From Agrobacterium sp. RAC06 (GTDB lineage: Bacteria; Pseudomonadota; Alphaproteobacteria; Rhizobiales; Rhizobiaceae): a DNA stretch of 64,000 nucleotides. The translations under genes and the position numbers were made by a program. The stretch lies in contig NZ_CP016499.1 of the NCBI RefSeq assembly GCF_001713475.1, positions 992,001-1,056,000 on the forward strand, written 5' to 3'. The notes beneath the pieces are model-generated. The model was not told the DNA's origin and made no database searches. It saw nothing but the letters and a program-made list of their open reading frames with translations. This document shows positions 18,571-38,778 of the stretch, one piece after another (position 1 is the stretch's first letter; every line of letters begins with the position of its first letter).

Positions 18571-18984
18571 TCACTCTGCAATGCGCTGTACGAAGCGCGT
18601 CGTGACAGAGAGCTTGGCGGAACCGAGGCGGAGAGCCTCGCGCGCGATCTCTTCCGATACGCCGTCGATCTCGAACATGATACGGCCGGGCTTGACCTTG
18701 CATGCCCAGTATTCGACCGAACCCTTACCCTTACCCATACGAACTTCGGTCGGCTTGGCCGTGACCGGAACGTCAGGGAATACGCGGATCCACACGCGAC
18801 CAGCACGCTTCATGTAGCGGGTGATCGCACGACGGGCTGCTTCAATTTCGCGAGCGTTCACGCGGTTCGGTTCCAGAGCCTTCAGGCCGAATTCACCGAA
18901 TGCCAGATCAAAACCGCCCTTGGCGACGCCCTTGATGCGGCCCTTGAACTGCTTGCGGTACTTTGTACGCTTTGGCTGCAACAT
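18571..18984 (-). CDS. rplP: 50S ribosomal protein L16
   Basis: The 137-residue protein near the A site starts [19 protein letters not shown] and has the [20 protein letters not shown] core. It includes the conserved arginine-containing loop [20 protein letters not shown] (the site hydroxylated in some bacteria). Confidence 0.98.
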   Translation of the reverse strand: MLQPKRTKYRKQFKGRIKGVAKGGFDLAFGEFGLKALEPNRVNAREIEAARRAITRYMKRAGRVWIRVFPDVPVTAKPTEVRMGKGKGSVEYWACKVKPGRIMFEIDGVSEEIAREALRLGSAKLSVTTRFVQRIAE

Positions 18985-19023
18985 TTTCTTACTTCTCCGA
19001 GCTTATCTTTCGCCAGCGTTCAA

Positions 19024-19755
19024 TCAAGCGTTCTCGCGGCGACGGTCGCCACGATCACCGCGTTCGCGGCTTGCGGGACCCTGGGCATCGCCCTCCATCG
19101 CACGGCGTTCCGATGCCATCGGATCGTGCTCGAGGATTTCGCCCTTGAAGATCCAGACCTTCACGCCGCAGATGCCGTATGCGGTTTCGGCTTCAGCCGT
19201 ACCGTAATCGATGTCTGCACGCAGGGTGTGGAGCGGAACGCGACCTTCGCGGTACCATTCGGTACGAGCGATTTCGGCACCACCGAGACGGCCGGCGCAG
19301 GTGATCTTGATGCCTTCGGCACCGAGACGCATGGCCGACTGAACGGCGCGCTTCATGGCGCGACGGAATGCAATACGACGCTCGAGCTGCTGGGTGATCG
19401 ACTGAGCAACGAGCGTTGCGTCGACTTCCGGCTTGCGCACTTCAACGATGTTGAGGTGGGTTTCCGAGTTGGTCATCGAGGAGATCTTCTTGCGAAGCTT
19501 CTCGATGTCTGCACCCTTCTTGCCGATGATCAGACCCGGGCGAGCCGAGTGGATCGTGACGCGGCACTTCTTGTGCGGACGCTCGATGACAACCTTGGCG
19601 ATGCCGGCCTGCTTCAGCTCGTCCATCAGATACTTGCGGATCTTCAGGTCTTCGTGGAGCAGCTTGCCGTATTCGGCGTTGTCGGCGAACCAACGGCTAT
19701 CCCAGGTGCGATTGATCCCGAGGCGGAAGCCAATCGGATTGATTTTCTGACCCAT
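19024..19755 (-). CDS. rpsC: 30S ribosomal protein S3
   Basis: The 243-residue protein lines the mRNA entry channel and has a KH domain ([18 protein letters not shown]). The start [20 protein letters not shown] is diagnostic. The C-terminus is an arginine-rich tail ([18 protein letters not shown]). Start and rplV stop share one base (TAATG). Confidence 0.98.
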   Translation of the reverse strand: MGQKINPIGFRLGINRTWDSRWFADNAEYGKLLHEDLKIRKYLMDELKQAGIAKVVIERPHKKCRVTIHSARPGLIIGKKGADIEKLRKKISSMTNSETHLNIVEVRKPEVDATLVAQSITQQLERRIAFRRAMKRAVQSAMRLGAEGIKITCAGRLGGAEIARTEWYREGRVPLHTLRADIDYGTAEAETAYGICGVKVWIFKGEILEHDPMASERRAMEGDAQGPASRERGDRGDRRRENA

Positions 19756-20144
19756 TATGCGGCCTCCCCTTTGGCTTCGACTTCACGCACCACGATGGTG
19801 AGGTGCGAGAACGGCTTTTCGATGCGCGATGCGCGGCCGCGGCCACGAGCGTGGAAACGCTTCATGGTGATCGACTTGCCAACATAGGCTTCGGCGACGA
19901 CCAGCTGGTCGACGTCGAGGTCATGGTTGTTCTCGGCGTTGGCGATCGCAGACTCGAGAGTCTTGCGAACGGTCGCGGCGATACGCTTGCGGGAGAATTC
20001 CAGCTCAGCGAGAGCGCGCTCGACCTTCTTGCCGCGGATGAGCGCGGCAACCAGGTTGAGCTTCTGGGGGCTGACGCGGATCGTGCGGGCGACTGCCTGC
20101 GCTTCGTTGTCCTTGAGCCGGCGTTCGGTTTTAGCCTTGCCCAT
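19755..20144 (-). CDS. rplV: 50S ribosomal protein L22
   Basis: The 129-residue protein has the globular part and the extended loop that reaches into the exit tunnel ([20 protein letters not shown]), the region where macrolide-resistance changes occur. The sequence there looks normal. It overlaps rpsC by one base. Confidence 0.98.
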   Translation of the reverse strand: MGKAKTERRLKDNEAQAVARTIRVSPQKLNLVAALIRGKKVERALAELEFSRKRIAATVRKTLESAIANAENNHDLDVDQLVVAEAYVGKSITMKRFHARGRGRASRIEKPFSHLTIVVREVEAKGEAA

Positions 20145-20146
20145 CG

Positions 20147-20425
20147 TTACTTCCTCTTCGCCTTCTTGTCCGCACCGTGACCGTAATAGGTCCGGGTGGG
20201 AGCGAATTCACCAAACTTGTGTCCGACCATGTCTTCGTTGACCGAGACGGGCACATGCTTCGAGCCGTTGTAAACGCCGAAGGTGAGACCTACGAACTGC
20301 GGCAGGATGGTAGAGCGACGGCTCCACATCTTGATCACTTCACTGCGGCCGGTCTCGCGAACCTTCTCAGCCTTCTTGAGAAGATAGCCGTCGACGAACG
20401 GGCCTTTCCATACTGAACGAGCCAT
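20147..20425 (-). CDS. rpsS: 30S ribosomal protein S19
   Basis: The 92-residue head protein starts [20 protein letters not shown] and contains [20 protein letters not shown] and [16 protein letters not shown], all S19 hallmarks. The rplV start follows its stop by two bases. Confidence 0.98.
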   Translation of the reverse strand: MARSVWKGPFVDGYLLKKAEKVRETGRSEVIKMWSRRSTILPQFVGLTFGVYNGSKHVPVSVNEDMVGHKFGEFAPTRTYYGHGADKKAKRK

Positions 20426-20440
20426 TTCTGACTACCTCTC

Positions 20441-21277
20441 TTACTTCTTCTTCAGGTGGCGCGAACGCATGATGAACTTGTCAGTCGACTTGTTCGAGCG
20501 AGTCCGCTTGCCCTTGGTCGGCTTACCCCACGGGGAAACCGGGTGACGACCACCGGATGTGCGGCCTTCACCACCACCGTGCGGGTGGTCGACTGGGTTC
20601 ATGACGACACCGCGGTTGTGCGGGGTCTTGCCGCGCCAACGGGTACGACCGGCCTTGCCGTCGTTGGTGTTGCCGTGGTCCGGGTTGGAAACGGCGCCGA
20701 TGGTTGCCAGGCAGGAGCCCGGAACCAGACGCTGCTCACCCGAGTTCAGGCGCAGGATTGCCATGCCGGCATCGCGGCCGACCAGCTGGACGTAGGTGCC
20801 AGCCGAACGTGCAATCTGACCGCCCTTGCCAGGCTTCATCTCGACGTTGTGGACGATCGAACCGACCGGGATGTACTGCAGCGGCATGGTGTTGCCGGGC
20901 TTTACGTCGACAGCCTTTTCCGATGCGATGACCTTGTCGCCGGCAGCGATGCGCTGCGGAGCAAGGATGTAGGCCTGCTCGCCGTCGGTGTAGGTGACGA
21001 GAGCGATAAAGGCCGAACGGTTCGGGTCGTATTCCAGGCGCTCGACGGTGCCTTCGACGTCGAACTTGCGACGCTTGAAGTCAACCAGACGATAGGTGCG
21101 CTTATGACCACCACCGATGAAGCGAGCGGTGATGCGACCGTAGTTGTTACGGCCACCGCTCTTCGAGAGACCTTCCGTCAGCGCCTTGACCGGCTTGCCC
21201 TTCCAGAGGCCAGAGCGGTCGACGATGACCAGCTGACGCTGGCTGGGGGTCGTCGGATTGTAGCTTTTCAATGCCAT
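20441..21277 (-). CDS. rplB: 50S ribosomal protein L2
   Basis: The 278-residue protein is needed for subunit association and peptidyl transfer. The motif around the functionally vital histidine, [20 protein letters not shown], is intact; the N-terminus [20 protein letters not shown] is typical. It lies in the normal order between rplW and rpsS. Confidence 0.99.
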   Translation of the reverse strand: MALKSYNPTTPSQRQLVIVDRSGLWKGKPVKALTEGLSKSGGRNNYGRITARFIGGGHKRTYRLVDFKRRKFDVEGTVERLEYDPNRSAFIALVTYTDGEQAYILAPQRIAAGDKVIASEKAVDVKPGNTMPLQYIPVGSIVHNVEMKPGKGGQIARSAGTYVQLVGRDAGMAILRLNSGEQRLVPGSCLATIGAVSNPDHGNTNDGKAGRTRWRGKTPHNRGVVMNPVDHPHGGGEGRTSGGRHPVSPWGKPTKGKRTRSNKSTDKFIMRSRHLKKK

Positions 21278-21294
21278 TGTTCTTGTTCCCTACC

Positions 21295-21588
21295 TCAGAC
21301 GCCCGTCGACACGTCGATGGACTGACCTTCGGCGAGCGTCACGACGGCTTTCTTGACGTCCTTCTGCTTGCCGGCGAAGCCGCGGAAACGCTTGGTCTTG
21401 CCCTTGCGGACGAGCGTATTGACGGCGGTGACCTTGACGCCGAAGAGGGCTTCGACAGCAGCCTTGATTTCCGGCTTGCTTGCACCCTTGGCGACGTTGA
21501 AGACGACCTGGTTGAACTCAGACACCATGGTCGACTTTTCCGTGATCGACGGAGATACGATCACATCATAGTGGCGAAGATCCGTCAT
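21295..21588 (-). CDS. rplW: 50S ribosomal protein L23
   Basis: The 97-residue exit-tunnel protein, main docking site for trigger factor and SRP, starts [20 protein letters not shown] and contains [20 protein letters not shown]. The start overlaps the rplD stop by four bases. Confidence 0.98.
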   Translation of the reverse strand: MTDLRHYDVIVSPSITEKSTMVSEFNQVVFNVAKGASKPEIKAAVEALFGVKVTAVNTLVRKGKTKRFRGFAGKQKDVKKAVVTLAEGQSIDVSTGV

Positions 21589-22205
21589 TTGAACCGCTCC
21601 TCCAGAGCTTCCACCGCAGCCTTGGAAAGCACGAGCTTGCCACGGCGCAGGATGTCATAAACGTTGATGCCCTGAACCGGCAGAACATCGATGTTCGGGA
21701 TGTTCGAAGCGGCGAGCTTGAAGTTGCTGTCGATTTCGGCGCCGCCGATGACGAGAGCGTTGGTGAGGCCGAGCGAGGCGAAGCTACCGACGAGCAGCTT
21801 GGTCTTGGCTTCAGCCGCAACCAGGTTGTCGACGATGATCACGTCTTCCGACTTCATCTTGGCAGAGAGAGCGTGGCGCAGAGCGAGCGCACGAACCTTC
21901 TTCGGCAGATCATGAGCGTGGCTGCGAACAACCGGGCCATGAGCCTTACCACCGCCGCGGAACTGCGGAGCGCGGGCCGAATGGTGACGAGCACGACCGG
22001 TGCCCTTCTGCTTGTACATCTTGGAGCCAGTGCGGGAAACTTCCGAACGGCCCTTGGTCTTGTGCGTACCGGCGCGCTTCTTGGCGAGCTGGTAGCGGAT
22101 CATGCGAGCGATCAGGTCTTCGCGGGGCTCAAGGCCGAAGATTTCGTCCGACAGAGAAAGCTTGCCGGCGTCCTTGCCCTCGAGGGTCTTGACGTTCAAT
22201 TCCAT
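21585..22205 (-). CDS. rplD: 50S ribosomal protein L4
   Basis: The 206-residue protein has the long tunnel loop ([40 protein letters not shown]). In E. coli L4 represses the S10 operon through the S10 leader; a 220-base leader candidate exists here ahead of rpsJ. It is coupled to rplW by an ATGA overlap. Confidence 0.98.
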   Translation of the reverse strand: MELNVKTLEGKDAGKLSLSDEIFGLEPREDLIARMIRYQLAKKRAGTHKTKGRSEVSRTGSKMYKQKGTGRARHHSARAPQFRGGGKAHGPVVRSHAHDLPKKVRALALRHALSAKMKSEDVIIVDNLVAAEAKTKLLVGSFASLGLTNALVIGGAEIDSNFKLAASNIPNIDVLPVQGINVYDILRRGKLVLSKAAVEALEERFK

Positions 22206-22218
22206 GTGCTTGGCTCCC

Positions 22219-22857
22219 TTACTTCGCCGACTTCACGGCGTCGCGGACGATGATCCAGGAACCCTTGGAGCCGGGAACGGCGCCCTTCACAAGGATAAGA
22301 CCACGATCTTCATCGGTCGAAACGACTTCGAGGTTCTGGGTGGTGACGCGCGTCTGGCCCATGTGACCAGCCATGCGCTTGCCCTTCCAGACCTTGCCCG
22401 GATCCTGGTTCGAACCGGTCGAACCATGCGAGCGGTGCGAAACGGAAACACCGTGGGTCGCACGAAGACCACCGAAGTTGTGACGCTTCATGGCACCGGC
22501 GAAACCCTTACCGATCGTCGTGCCCGTGACGTCGACCAGCTGGCCGGCTTCAAAATGGCTCGCGGTCAGCTGTGCGCCGACATCGATGAGGTTGTCTTCG
22601 GAAACGCGGAATTCAACGAGCTTGGCCTTGGGCTCAACGCTCGCAGCTGCGAAGTGACCACGAAGGCCCTTCGACGTGTTCTTGACCTTCGACGTACCGG
22701 CACCGAGCTGAAGCGCGACATAGCCGTTCTTGTCGGCCGTGCGCTGAGCCACGACCTGTACGTTATCCAGACGCAGAACTGTTACCGGGATATGTTCGCC
22801 GGCGTCGTTATAGACGCGGGTCATTCCCACTTTCTGTGCAATCACACCTGAACGCAT
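22219..22857 (-). CDS. rplC: 50S ribosomal protein L3
   Basis: The 212-residue protein starts [20 protein letters not shown] and contains the conserved [19 protein letters not shown] and [24 protein letters not shown] block with the methylated glutamine position. The ATG was chosen from the family start; 24 more in-frame codons upstream are not homologous. A 172-base gap without a gene separates it from rpsJ. Confidence 0.97.
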   Translation of the reverse strand: MRSGVIAQKVGMTRVYNDAGEHIPVTVLRLDNVQVVAQRTADKNGYVALQLGAGTSKVKNTSKGLRGHFAAASVEPKAKLVEFRVSEDNLIDVGAQLTASHFEAGQLVDVTGTTIGKGFAGAMKRHNFGGLRATHGVSVSHRSHGSTGSNQDPGKVWKGKRMAGHMGQTRVTTQNLEVVSTDEDRGLILVKGAVPGSKGSWIIVRDAVKSAK

Positions 22858-23029
22858 TGGTTCATTCCTCTTGAGAGTCGCGGCCGGGAAAAGTGATCCA
22901 GGCCTTTCCTCTTTGTTTAAGGATTCCACTCAGGCCCTTCCGAACCATCGGGTTTCCCGTTTCGAGAAGTCGTTGGCAGGTCTTGCCACGTACCTTCCTT
23001 GTTATTACGGCTCTCGCCGGAATTTCTTC

Positions 23030-23338
23030 TTAGAGCTTGATCTCGACGTCAACGCCGGCAGCCAGGTCGAGCTTCATCAGCGCGTCCACGGTCTGCGGGG
23101 TCGGGTCTACGATGTCGAGCAGGCGCTTATGCGTGCGCATTTCGAACTGTTCGCGGCTCTTCTTGTCGACGTGCGGCGAACGGTTGACGGTAAATTTTTC
23201 AATGCGTGTCGGGAGCGGTACCGGGCCGCGAACGCTTGCACCGGTGCGCTTTGCCGTCTGCACGATCTCGCGCGTGGAGGCATCGAGAACCCGGTGATCA
23301 AACGCCTTCAGGCGGATGCGGATATTCTGGCCGTTCAT
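23030..23338 (-). CDS. rpsJ: 30S ribosomal protein S10
   Basis: The 102-residue protein starts [20 protein letters not shown] and has the conserved loop [24 protein letters not shown] element; it also serves transcription antitermination as NusE. It is the first gene of the S10 unit and has a long upstream leader behind the tuf terminator. Confidence 0.98.
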   Translation of the reverse strand: MNGQNIRIRLKAFDHRVLDASTREIVQTAKRTGASVRGPVPLPTRIEKFTVNRSPHVDKKSREQFEMRTHKRLLDIVDPTPQTVDALMKLDLAAGVDVEIKL

Positions 23339-23565
23339 TCGACTTGTCCTTGTTTCTTTTCTTGCGTCCCGCATACGCAGAGACAGTGAATTACCATGAC
23401 TGGCCGGCCCCTAATTTTCAAAAATCACAGCAGCACCGCGGGGTGCCCCTGTCACTCTCTTCATTCATGAGGAGCCCTGCCGAACTCAGCCCGTCACCAG
23501 GCCTTGAAATCTGCAGCGCTGAGAACCGCGGTGCAAATCACCGTGCGATTCTGATCGTGGCCGGC

Positions 23566-23594
23566 GACATACACCGCAATCGGCCTCTCGTCAA
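23566..23594 (-). promoter_or_regulatory. Candidate sigma70 promoter for the S10 unit
   Basis: On the minus strand TTGACG is followed after exactly 17 bases by TATGTC. The -35 fits 5 of 6 consensus bases; the -10 is weak by the enterobacterial standard but near the rhizobial CTATAT when shifted by one base. Transcription would start near 23559. Confidence 0.45.
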
Positions 23595-23667
23595 TCCGCC
23601 CGACTGGACGAATTGGCGACATGCGCGCTGTCTGCATGACTGGCTTGCACCAATCAGCAGACGGAAA

Positions 23668-23702
23668 CGAAAAGCGGCCCCGGGCTTGTGGCCCAGGGCC
23701 GC
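23668..23702 (-). terminator. Terminator of the str unit, after tuf
   Basis: GCGGCCC-t-GGGC and GCCC-g-GGGCCGC pair with one mismatch around a 5-base loop, followed on the coding strand by TTTTCGTTT. It begins 12 bases past the tuf stop. Confidence 0.82.
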
Positions 23703-23714
23703 CATCTCAATCGA

Positions 23715-24890
<1,176 letters not shown>

Positions 24891-24962
24891 TTTCGGCTCT
24901 CCATTTTCTGGTCCCCGTCAGGGGAAATTCACAAATTCAATTGAATGGGCGGGGTATCCCGG

Positions 24963-27062
24963 TCACTTCTGACCGGAATACTTTGCCTGGATTTCAGCAG
25001 CAACGTTCGACGGGACCGGTGCGTAGTGATCGAAGGTCATCGAGTACTGTGCGCGGCCCTGCGACATGGAGCGCAGGTTGTCGACGTACTTGAACATGTT
25101 GGCGAGCGGGACGTGAGCATTGATCACGATCGCGATGCCGCGCTGTTCCTGGCCCTGGATCTGACCGCGACGCGAGTTCAGGTCGCCGATGACGTCGCCG
25201 ACATAGTCTTCCGGCGTCACAACTTCGACCTTCATCATCGGCTCGAGCAACTGTGCGCCGGCCTTCTTGGCTGCTTCACGGAAGCAGGCACGCGATGCGA
25301 TTTCGAAGGCGAGAACCGAGGAGTCGACGTCGTGGAAGGCGCCGTCGATGAGGGTCGCCTTGACGCCCAGCATCGGGAAGCCCGCGAGCGGACCAGACGA
25401 CAGAACGCTTTCGATACCCTTCTGAACGCCCGGGATGTATTCCTTCGGAACAGCACCGCCGACGATCTTCGACTCGAACTTGAAGTCTTCGCCTTCCGGG
25501 TTCGGTTCGAAGACGAGCTTGACGCGCGCGAACTGACCGGTACCACCGGACTGCTTCTTGTGCGTGTAGTCTTCTTCGTGCGTCTTCGTGATGGTTTCGC
25601 GATAAGCAACCTGCGGCGCACCGACGTTGGCTTCAACCTTGAACTCGCGACGCATGCGGTCGACGAGGATGTCGAGGTGAAGTTCGCCCATGCCGGCGAT
25701 GATGGTCTGGCCGGATTCCTGGTCGGTCTTGACGCGGAAGGACGGGTCCTCGGCAGCGAGGCGATTGAGCGCGAGGCCCATCTTTTCCTGGTCGCCCTTG
25801 GACTTCGGCTCGATCGCGATCTGGATGACCGGCTCGGGGAATTCCATGCGCTCGAGGATAACCGGCTTCAGGGGATCGCAGAGCGTATCACCCGTCGTGG
25901 TTTCCTTGAGGCCGGCGAGAGCAACGATGTCGCCTGCAAAGGCTTCTTCGATGTCTTCACGGCTGTTGGAATGCATCTGCAGCATGCGGCCGACGCGCTC
26001 GCGCTTGTCCTTGACCGTGTTCAGAACCGACACGCCCTTTTCGAGCTTGCCCGAATAGATGCGTGCGAAGGTGAGCGAACCGACGAAGGGGTCGTTCATG
26101 ATCTTGAACGCGAGCATGGCGAGGGGCTCGGCATCGTCAGCATGACGCTCGATCTCGGCTTCCGTCTTGAAGTCGATACCCTTTATCGCCGGGATGTCCA
26201 GCGGCGAAGGCAGGTATTCGACGACGGCGTCGAGCAGCGGCTGAACGCCCTTGTTCTTGAAGGCGGTACCGCAGAACATCGGATGGAACTTGACGTCGAT
26301 GGTGCCGCGGCGAACCAGGGCACGGATCTTGTCGTTATCCGGCATGATGCCGTTCAGGTAGTCTTCCATCGCCTGTTCGTCGATCTCGACAACCGTCTCG
26401 ATCAGCTTCTCGCGATATTCTTCGGCCTTGTCCTTCAGGTCGTCCGGGATCTCGACAACGTCCCAGGCAGCGCCGAGGGACTCGTCACGCCAGACGAGAG
26501 CGTTCATCTCGATCAGGTCGACAACGCCCTTGAACTCGGACTCAGCGCCGATCGGGAGCTGCATGACAACTGCGGTGGCGCCGAGACGGGTCTTGATCAT
26601 TTCTACCGAGCGGTAGAAGTCAGCACCGGTCTTGTCCATCTTGTTGCAGAAGATCATCCGCGGGACGTTGTACTTTTCAGCCTGACGCCAGACGGTTTCG
26701 GTCTGCGGCTCAACGCCGGCATTGGCGTCGAGAAGGGCTACTGCACCGTCGAGAACGCGCAGCGAACGCTCGACTTCGATGGTGAAGTCAACGTGGCCGG
26801 GGGTGTCGATGATGTTGAAGCGGCGCATCTTGCCGTCGCGACCCTTCCAGAAGGTCGTCGTGGCAGCGGAGGTGATCGTGATGCCACGCTCCTGCTCCTG
26901 CTCCATCCAGTCCATGGTGGCTGCGCCGTCATGAACTTCGCCGATCTTGTGCGACTTACCGGTGTAGTAAAGGATACGCTCGGTGGTCGTGGTCTTGCCG
27001 GCGTCAATGTGCGCCATGATGCCGAAGTTGCGGTAGTCTTCGATTTTATATTCGCGAGCCAT
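24963..27062 (-). CDS. fusA: Elongation factor G
   Basis: The 699-residue translocation GTPase has the G1 motif [20 protein letters not shown]3 [16 protein letters not shown], and G4 [10 protein letters not shown]. Domain IV-V blocks ([30 protein letters not shown]) are intact. One fusA gene is present in the window. It follows rpsG by 32 bases and precedes tuf by 72 bases. Confidence 0.99.
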   Translation of the reverse strand: MAREYKIEDYRNFGIMAHIDAGKTTTTERILYYTGKSHKIGEVHDGAATMDWMEQEQERGITITSAATTTFWKGRDGKMRRFNIIDTPGHVDFTIEVERSLRVLDGAVALLDANAGVEPQTETVWRQAEKYNVPRMIFCNKMDKTGADFYRSVEMIKTRLGATAVVMQLPIGAESEFKGVVDLIEMNALVWRDESLGAAWDVVEIPDDLKDKAEEYREKLIETVVEIDEQAMEDYLNGIMPDNDKIRALVRRGTIDVKFHPMFCGTAFKNKGVQPLLDAVVEYLPSPLDIPAIKGIDFKTEAEIERHADDAEPLAMLAFKIMNDPFVGSLTFARIYSGKLEKGVSVLNTVKDKRERVGRMLQMHSNSREDIEEAFAGDIVALAGLKETTTGDTLCDPLKPVILERMEFPEPVIQIAIEPKSKGDQEKMGLALNRLAAEDPSFRVKTDQESGQTIIAGMGELHLDILVDRMRREFKVEANVGAPQVAYRETITKTHEEDYTHKKQSGGTGQFARVKLVFEPNPEGEDFKFESKIVGGAVPKEYIPGVQKGIESVLSSGPLAGFPMLGVKATLIDGAFHDVDSSVLAFEIASRACFREAAKKAGAQLLEPMMKVEVVTPEDYVGDVIGDLNSRRGQIQGQEQRGIAIVINAHVPLANMFKYVDNLRSMSQGRAQYSMTFDHYAPVPSNVAAEIQAKYSGQK

Positions 27063-27094
27063 AACGGACTGCCTTTCGATATTCGATCGGTTGA

Positions 27095-27577
<483 letters not shown>

Positions 27578-27651
27578 TCAACGGTTAGGGACGCTTCATC
27601 ACGCGGAGAACCTCGCGCAGCGCCGGTATCTTGTGGATGAAGGACCGAAGC

Positions 27652-28023
27652 TTACTTCGGACGCTTCGCACCGTACTTCGAACGGCGCTGCTTACGGTTC
27701 TTGACGCCCTGGGTGTCGAGAACGCCGCGGATGATGTGGTAACGAACGCCCGGCAAGTCCTTTACGCGGCCGCCACGGATCATGACGACAGAGTGTTCCT
27801 GCAGGTTGTGACCTTCACCCGGAATGTAGCCGATGACTTCGAAGCCATTGGTCAGGCGGATCTTGGCAACCTTACGGAGAGCCGAGTTCGGCTTCTTCGG
27901 GGTCGTGGTGTAGACGCGGGTGCAAACGCCACGCTTCTGCGGGTTTTCCTGCAGAGCAGGAACCTTATTGCGCTTTACCTGTGCCTGACGCGGCTTGCGG
28001 ATCAGCTGGTTTACGGTAGGCAT
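27652..28023 (-). CDS. rpsL: 30S ribosomal protein S12
   Basis: The 123-residue decoding-centre protein starts [20 protein letters not shown]. The streptomycin-related lysines K43 ([12 protein letters not shown]) and K88 (GGRVKDLPG) are the sensitive, wild-type residues. The ATG at 28023 was chosen from the family start, ten codons inside the longest reading. It is the first gene of the str unit, with a leader of roughly 260 bases. Confidence 0.98.
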
Positions 28024-28292
28024 ATACCCATCCCTTGCAAAATCTAGTCTCAAGCCCTTTCAGGCCCTGGTGGTTTGCCGTTTCCGGCGGCGGCCGCACA
28101 GTTTTCTTCATGCGCAAAATGTGGCCCGACCCGTTTTCGCGGATGGACCACAAAAGACAGAGGACGCACTGCAAGAGTGCGTCGTGCGAGCAGCATTTGT
28201 GTCGTCAACGTGCGTTTGGAGACCTGTTTGAGATGAACTTCAGGACGAGTCGTCCCGAAAAATGCGATCTCACATGGGCTCCGATGGCCGGG

Positions 28293-28322
28293 GTACTACT
28301 GTTTTCCCCCCTGAACGTCAAG
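28293..28322 (-). promoter_or_regulatory. Weak candidate promoter of the str unit
   Basis: CTTGAC (a perfect rhizobial -35) is followed after 17-18 bases by GTAGTA/TAGTAC, a poor -10. The spacer contains the run GGGGGG. It would give a leader of about 260 bases. Confidence 0.3.
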
Positions 28323-28413
28323 TCACATCTCACAATTAATGGCCTGAGCCCCCTGCCCGGCCGGGAGTCTGGCCGTTTCCGCACGGGAAAACGGAGATGC
28401 GAAGACGATTTGG

Positions 28414-28441
28414 CTTGGCTTGCGCCGCGAAACTTCTAGAT
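28414..28441 (+). promoter_or_regulatory. Candidate promoter of the small acidic gene
   Basis: CTTGGC and CTAGAT, 16 bases apart, each match the rhizobial CTTGAC/CTATAT consensus at 5 of 6 positions. The start codon lies about 90 bases downstream. Confidence 0.4.
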
Positions 28442-28532
28442 AGGTAGAGACAGAGGGTCAACCGCCCTTACCGTCTGGTCGAATCGGCCGAGGCGAAAGA
28501 ATCGTTCCGCCACAACAGGAAGACCAGGCGCC

Positions 28533-28826
28533 ATGATCACCAGCCCCGACAATGACAACAACCGCGACGAGCCCATGGTGTTCATCGTCATCGCCAAGGC
28601 CTATGAGACCGAAGGCGGCCAGCCGATCGATCTGCACGTCATGCTGACCGCCCCCGACGATGACACGGCCGTGCGTCTCACGCTGAACGCGCTCTCGGAA
28701 GAAGGCTTCCTGGAAGCCGATCTCGACCAGATCGGCATGATCACGGGTGCGCCCGACGAAGAGCCGCATGCCTCAGCCTATCAGGGCGCGCTCGAAGGCG
28801 AAGTCGCGATCATCCGTTTCGCCTGA
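28533..28826 (+). CDS. Conserved-looking small acidic protein, function unknown
   Basis: The 97-residue product is strongly acidic (many D and E, few K) with no signal peptide or membrane helix. It looks like a compact alpha/beta domain: strand VFIVIAKAYE, strand IDLHVMLTAP, helix TAVRLTLNALSEEGF, and a C-terminal strand EGEVAIIRF. I do not recognise the family. It stands alone between the str and rpoBC units, with its own promoter candidate and a terminator 30 bases after the stop, and its codon use resembles the neighbours, so it is probably a real gene. Confidence 0.75.
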   Translation: MITSPDNDNNRDEPMVFIVIAKAYETEGGQPIDLHVMLTAPDDDTAVRLTLNALSEEGFLEADLDQIGMITGAPDEEPHASAYQGALEGEVAIIRFA

Positions 28827-28855
28827 GATTACACCCACACAGCCGCTGAGCCAGA

Positions 28856-28883
28856 GGCCGGTCCCATCGACCGGCCTTTTTCG
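28856..28883 (+). terminator. Terminator of the small acidic gene
   Basis: AGGCCGGTC and GACCGGCCT form a perfect 9-bp stem with a 5-base loop, followed by TTTTTCG. Confidence 0.85.
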
Positions 28884-28966
28884 TTGCGTGTTTCAGGACG
28901 CATGCTCGTGGCGACGGCAGCCGAAAGCGTGGCTGACGCCCACCCTCCCGCCAAGAGCCGGAATGA

Positions 28967-29000
28967 AAAGACCGCCCGGAGATGGCTCCGGGCGGTCTTT
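28967..29000. terminator. Terminator of the rpoBC unit
   Basis: AAAGACCGCCCGGA and TCCGGGCGGTCTTT pair perfectly over 14 bp with a 6-base loop; T runs occur on both sides. It lies 27 bases past the rpoC stop and can work in both directions. Confidence 0.87.
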
Positions 29001-29027
29001 CTAGGTTCAGAACGGTCCAGCTTCCGA

Positions 29028-33239
<4,212 letters not shown>

Positions 33240-33395
33240 GCCTGTCTCCTTGATGGGGCTAAAAAGCCCTCGATTGGGTCGCGGTGGCGGCGAATTCCCG
33301 GGATGCCGCACCAGACCCTGAAATGACAATAACCGCGAAATGCGGCGAAACTCCCCTTCCCGTCCCGATATTGGCCTTCGGGGCGATCAGGGAAT

Positions 33396-33423
33396 GGCGT
33401 GCGCGGCCGAAGCCTCGCACGCC
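33396..33423 (-). other. Stem-loop between rpoB and rpoC
   Basis: GGCGTGCG and CGCACGCC pair perfectly around a 12-base loop, 12 bases after the rpoB stop. No T tract follows on the coding strand, so mRNA processing is more likely than termination. Confidence 0.5.
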
Positions 33424-33435
33424 TTTGTCAAACCG

Positions 33436-37569
<4,134 letters not shown>

Positions 37570-37725
37570 CGTCGCTCCTTGTCAGTTTGCACCCGGGCCT
37601 GCAACAGACGGTGACCGCTGGCCAGGCGGCTCCGTCAAAAAATGGATCGCTCAATCTCGTCTCGAGATCCGGACGGCCGGCCGGTTTGCCGGGCGCGCGG
37701 GTCAAGACCATCCTCTTGAGAACCC

Positions 37726-37763
37726 ATTACCCAGGAACCGTTTTCATACGGTTCCTGGGTAAT
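37726..37763 (-). other. Perfect 15-bp stem-loop between rplL and rpoB
   Basis: ATTACCCAGGAACCG and CGGTTCCTGGGTAAT pair without mismatch across an 8-base loop. No T tract follows on the coding strand. E. coli has an attenuator and an RNase III cleavage site in the same spacer, so a processing or attenuation role is likely. A second, weaker stem-loop (GCGGG-a-GAAG / CTTC-c-CCCGC, 37781-37803) lies nearer rplL. Confidence 0.7.
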
Positions 37764-37815
37764 ATGTTCGGAGGAAACGGGCGGGAGAAGAAACTTCCCC
37801 CGCCGCATTCCGATA

Positions 37816-38190
<375 letters not shown>

Positions 38191-38259
38191 GATACTAGTT
38201 CCTTAATAGATGTTCGGTTCGAAGCGAACGGGTTAGGGTATGAACAGCGAAAAACCGCC

Positions 38260-38778
38260 TTACGCGGCTTCGTCCTTCTTTGCATAGGCCGCAAACACGC
38301 GAGCAAGCTGAGCTGCCGGTGCTGCCACAACACCTGCGATGCGGGTAGCCGGGGTCTGAATCATGCCGACCAGCTTTGCACGCAGTTCGTCCAGCGAAGG
38401 CAGGGTCGCAAGCGACTTGACTGCATCTGCGGACAAGGTGGTTGTTCCCATGGCGCCGCCCAGTACAACGATCTTGTCGTTGGTCTTGGCGAAATCCATG
38501 ACGACCTTCGGAGCCACAATCGGATCAGCGCTGAATGCAATCAGCGTCTGGCCCTTGAAGAGATCGGTGATCCCTTCGGCTTCCGTGCCCTGAAGAGCGA
38601 TCTTGGCCAGGCGGTTCTTCGCGACTTTGACGGTGCCGCCAGCAGCGCGCATCTTCGAACGGAAGTCGTTCATCTGCGCAACCGTGACACCAGCATAGTG
38701 GGCCACAACAACCGAACCGGAAGCCTTGAAGACTTCGTTCAGTTCTGTGACGAATTCGCGTTTTTCCGCTCTTTCCAC
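38260..38778 (-). CDS. rplJ: 50S ribosomal protein L10
   Basis: The 172-residue stalk base protein starts with GTG: (V/M)[19 protein letters not shown], preceded by GGAG with 7-base spacing. An ATG 24 codons upstream would place a non-homologous segment across the leader, so it was rejected. The core [20 protein letters not shown] is typical and the C-terminal helix that holds L7/L12 dimers is present. A structured leader upstream fits autogenous control by L10-L12. Confidence 0.96.
   Translation of the reverse strand: MERAEKREFVTELNEVFKASGSVVVAHYAGVTVAQMNDFRSKMRAAGGTVKVAKNRLAKIALQGTEAEGITDLFKGQTLIAFSADPIVAPKVVMDFAKTNDKIVVLGGAMGTTTLSADAVKSLATLPSLDELRAKLVGMIQTPATRIAGVVAAPAAQLARVFAAYAKKDEAA

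Larger units (their letters stand above)
23339..23714. other. Intergenic region tuf-rpsJ, candidate S10 leader
   Basis: No gene is visible in these 376 bases. They hold the tuf terminator at the distal end, a promoter candidate near 23566-23594 and then about 220 bases of leader before rpsJ. Small complementary segments occur in the leader (for example GGTG/CACC and CACCCCGCGGTG), but I could not derive a firm L4-binding fold by eye. Confidence 0.5.
28024..28532. other. Divergent regulatory region, rpsL leader and small-gene promoter
   Basis: 509 bases without a gene. Facing left is a long rpsL leader with two short stem-loops (28163-28183: GACGCACT/AGTGCGTC, loop GCAAG; 28243-28255: GGACG-agt-CGTCC) and a promoter candidate near 28293-28322. 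Facing right is a promoter candidate near 28414-28441 for the small acidic gene. Confidence 0.5.
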
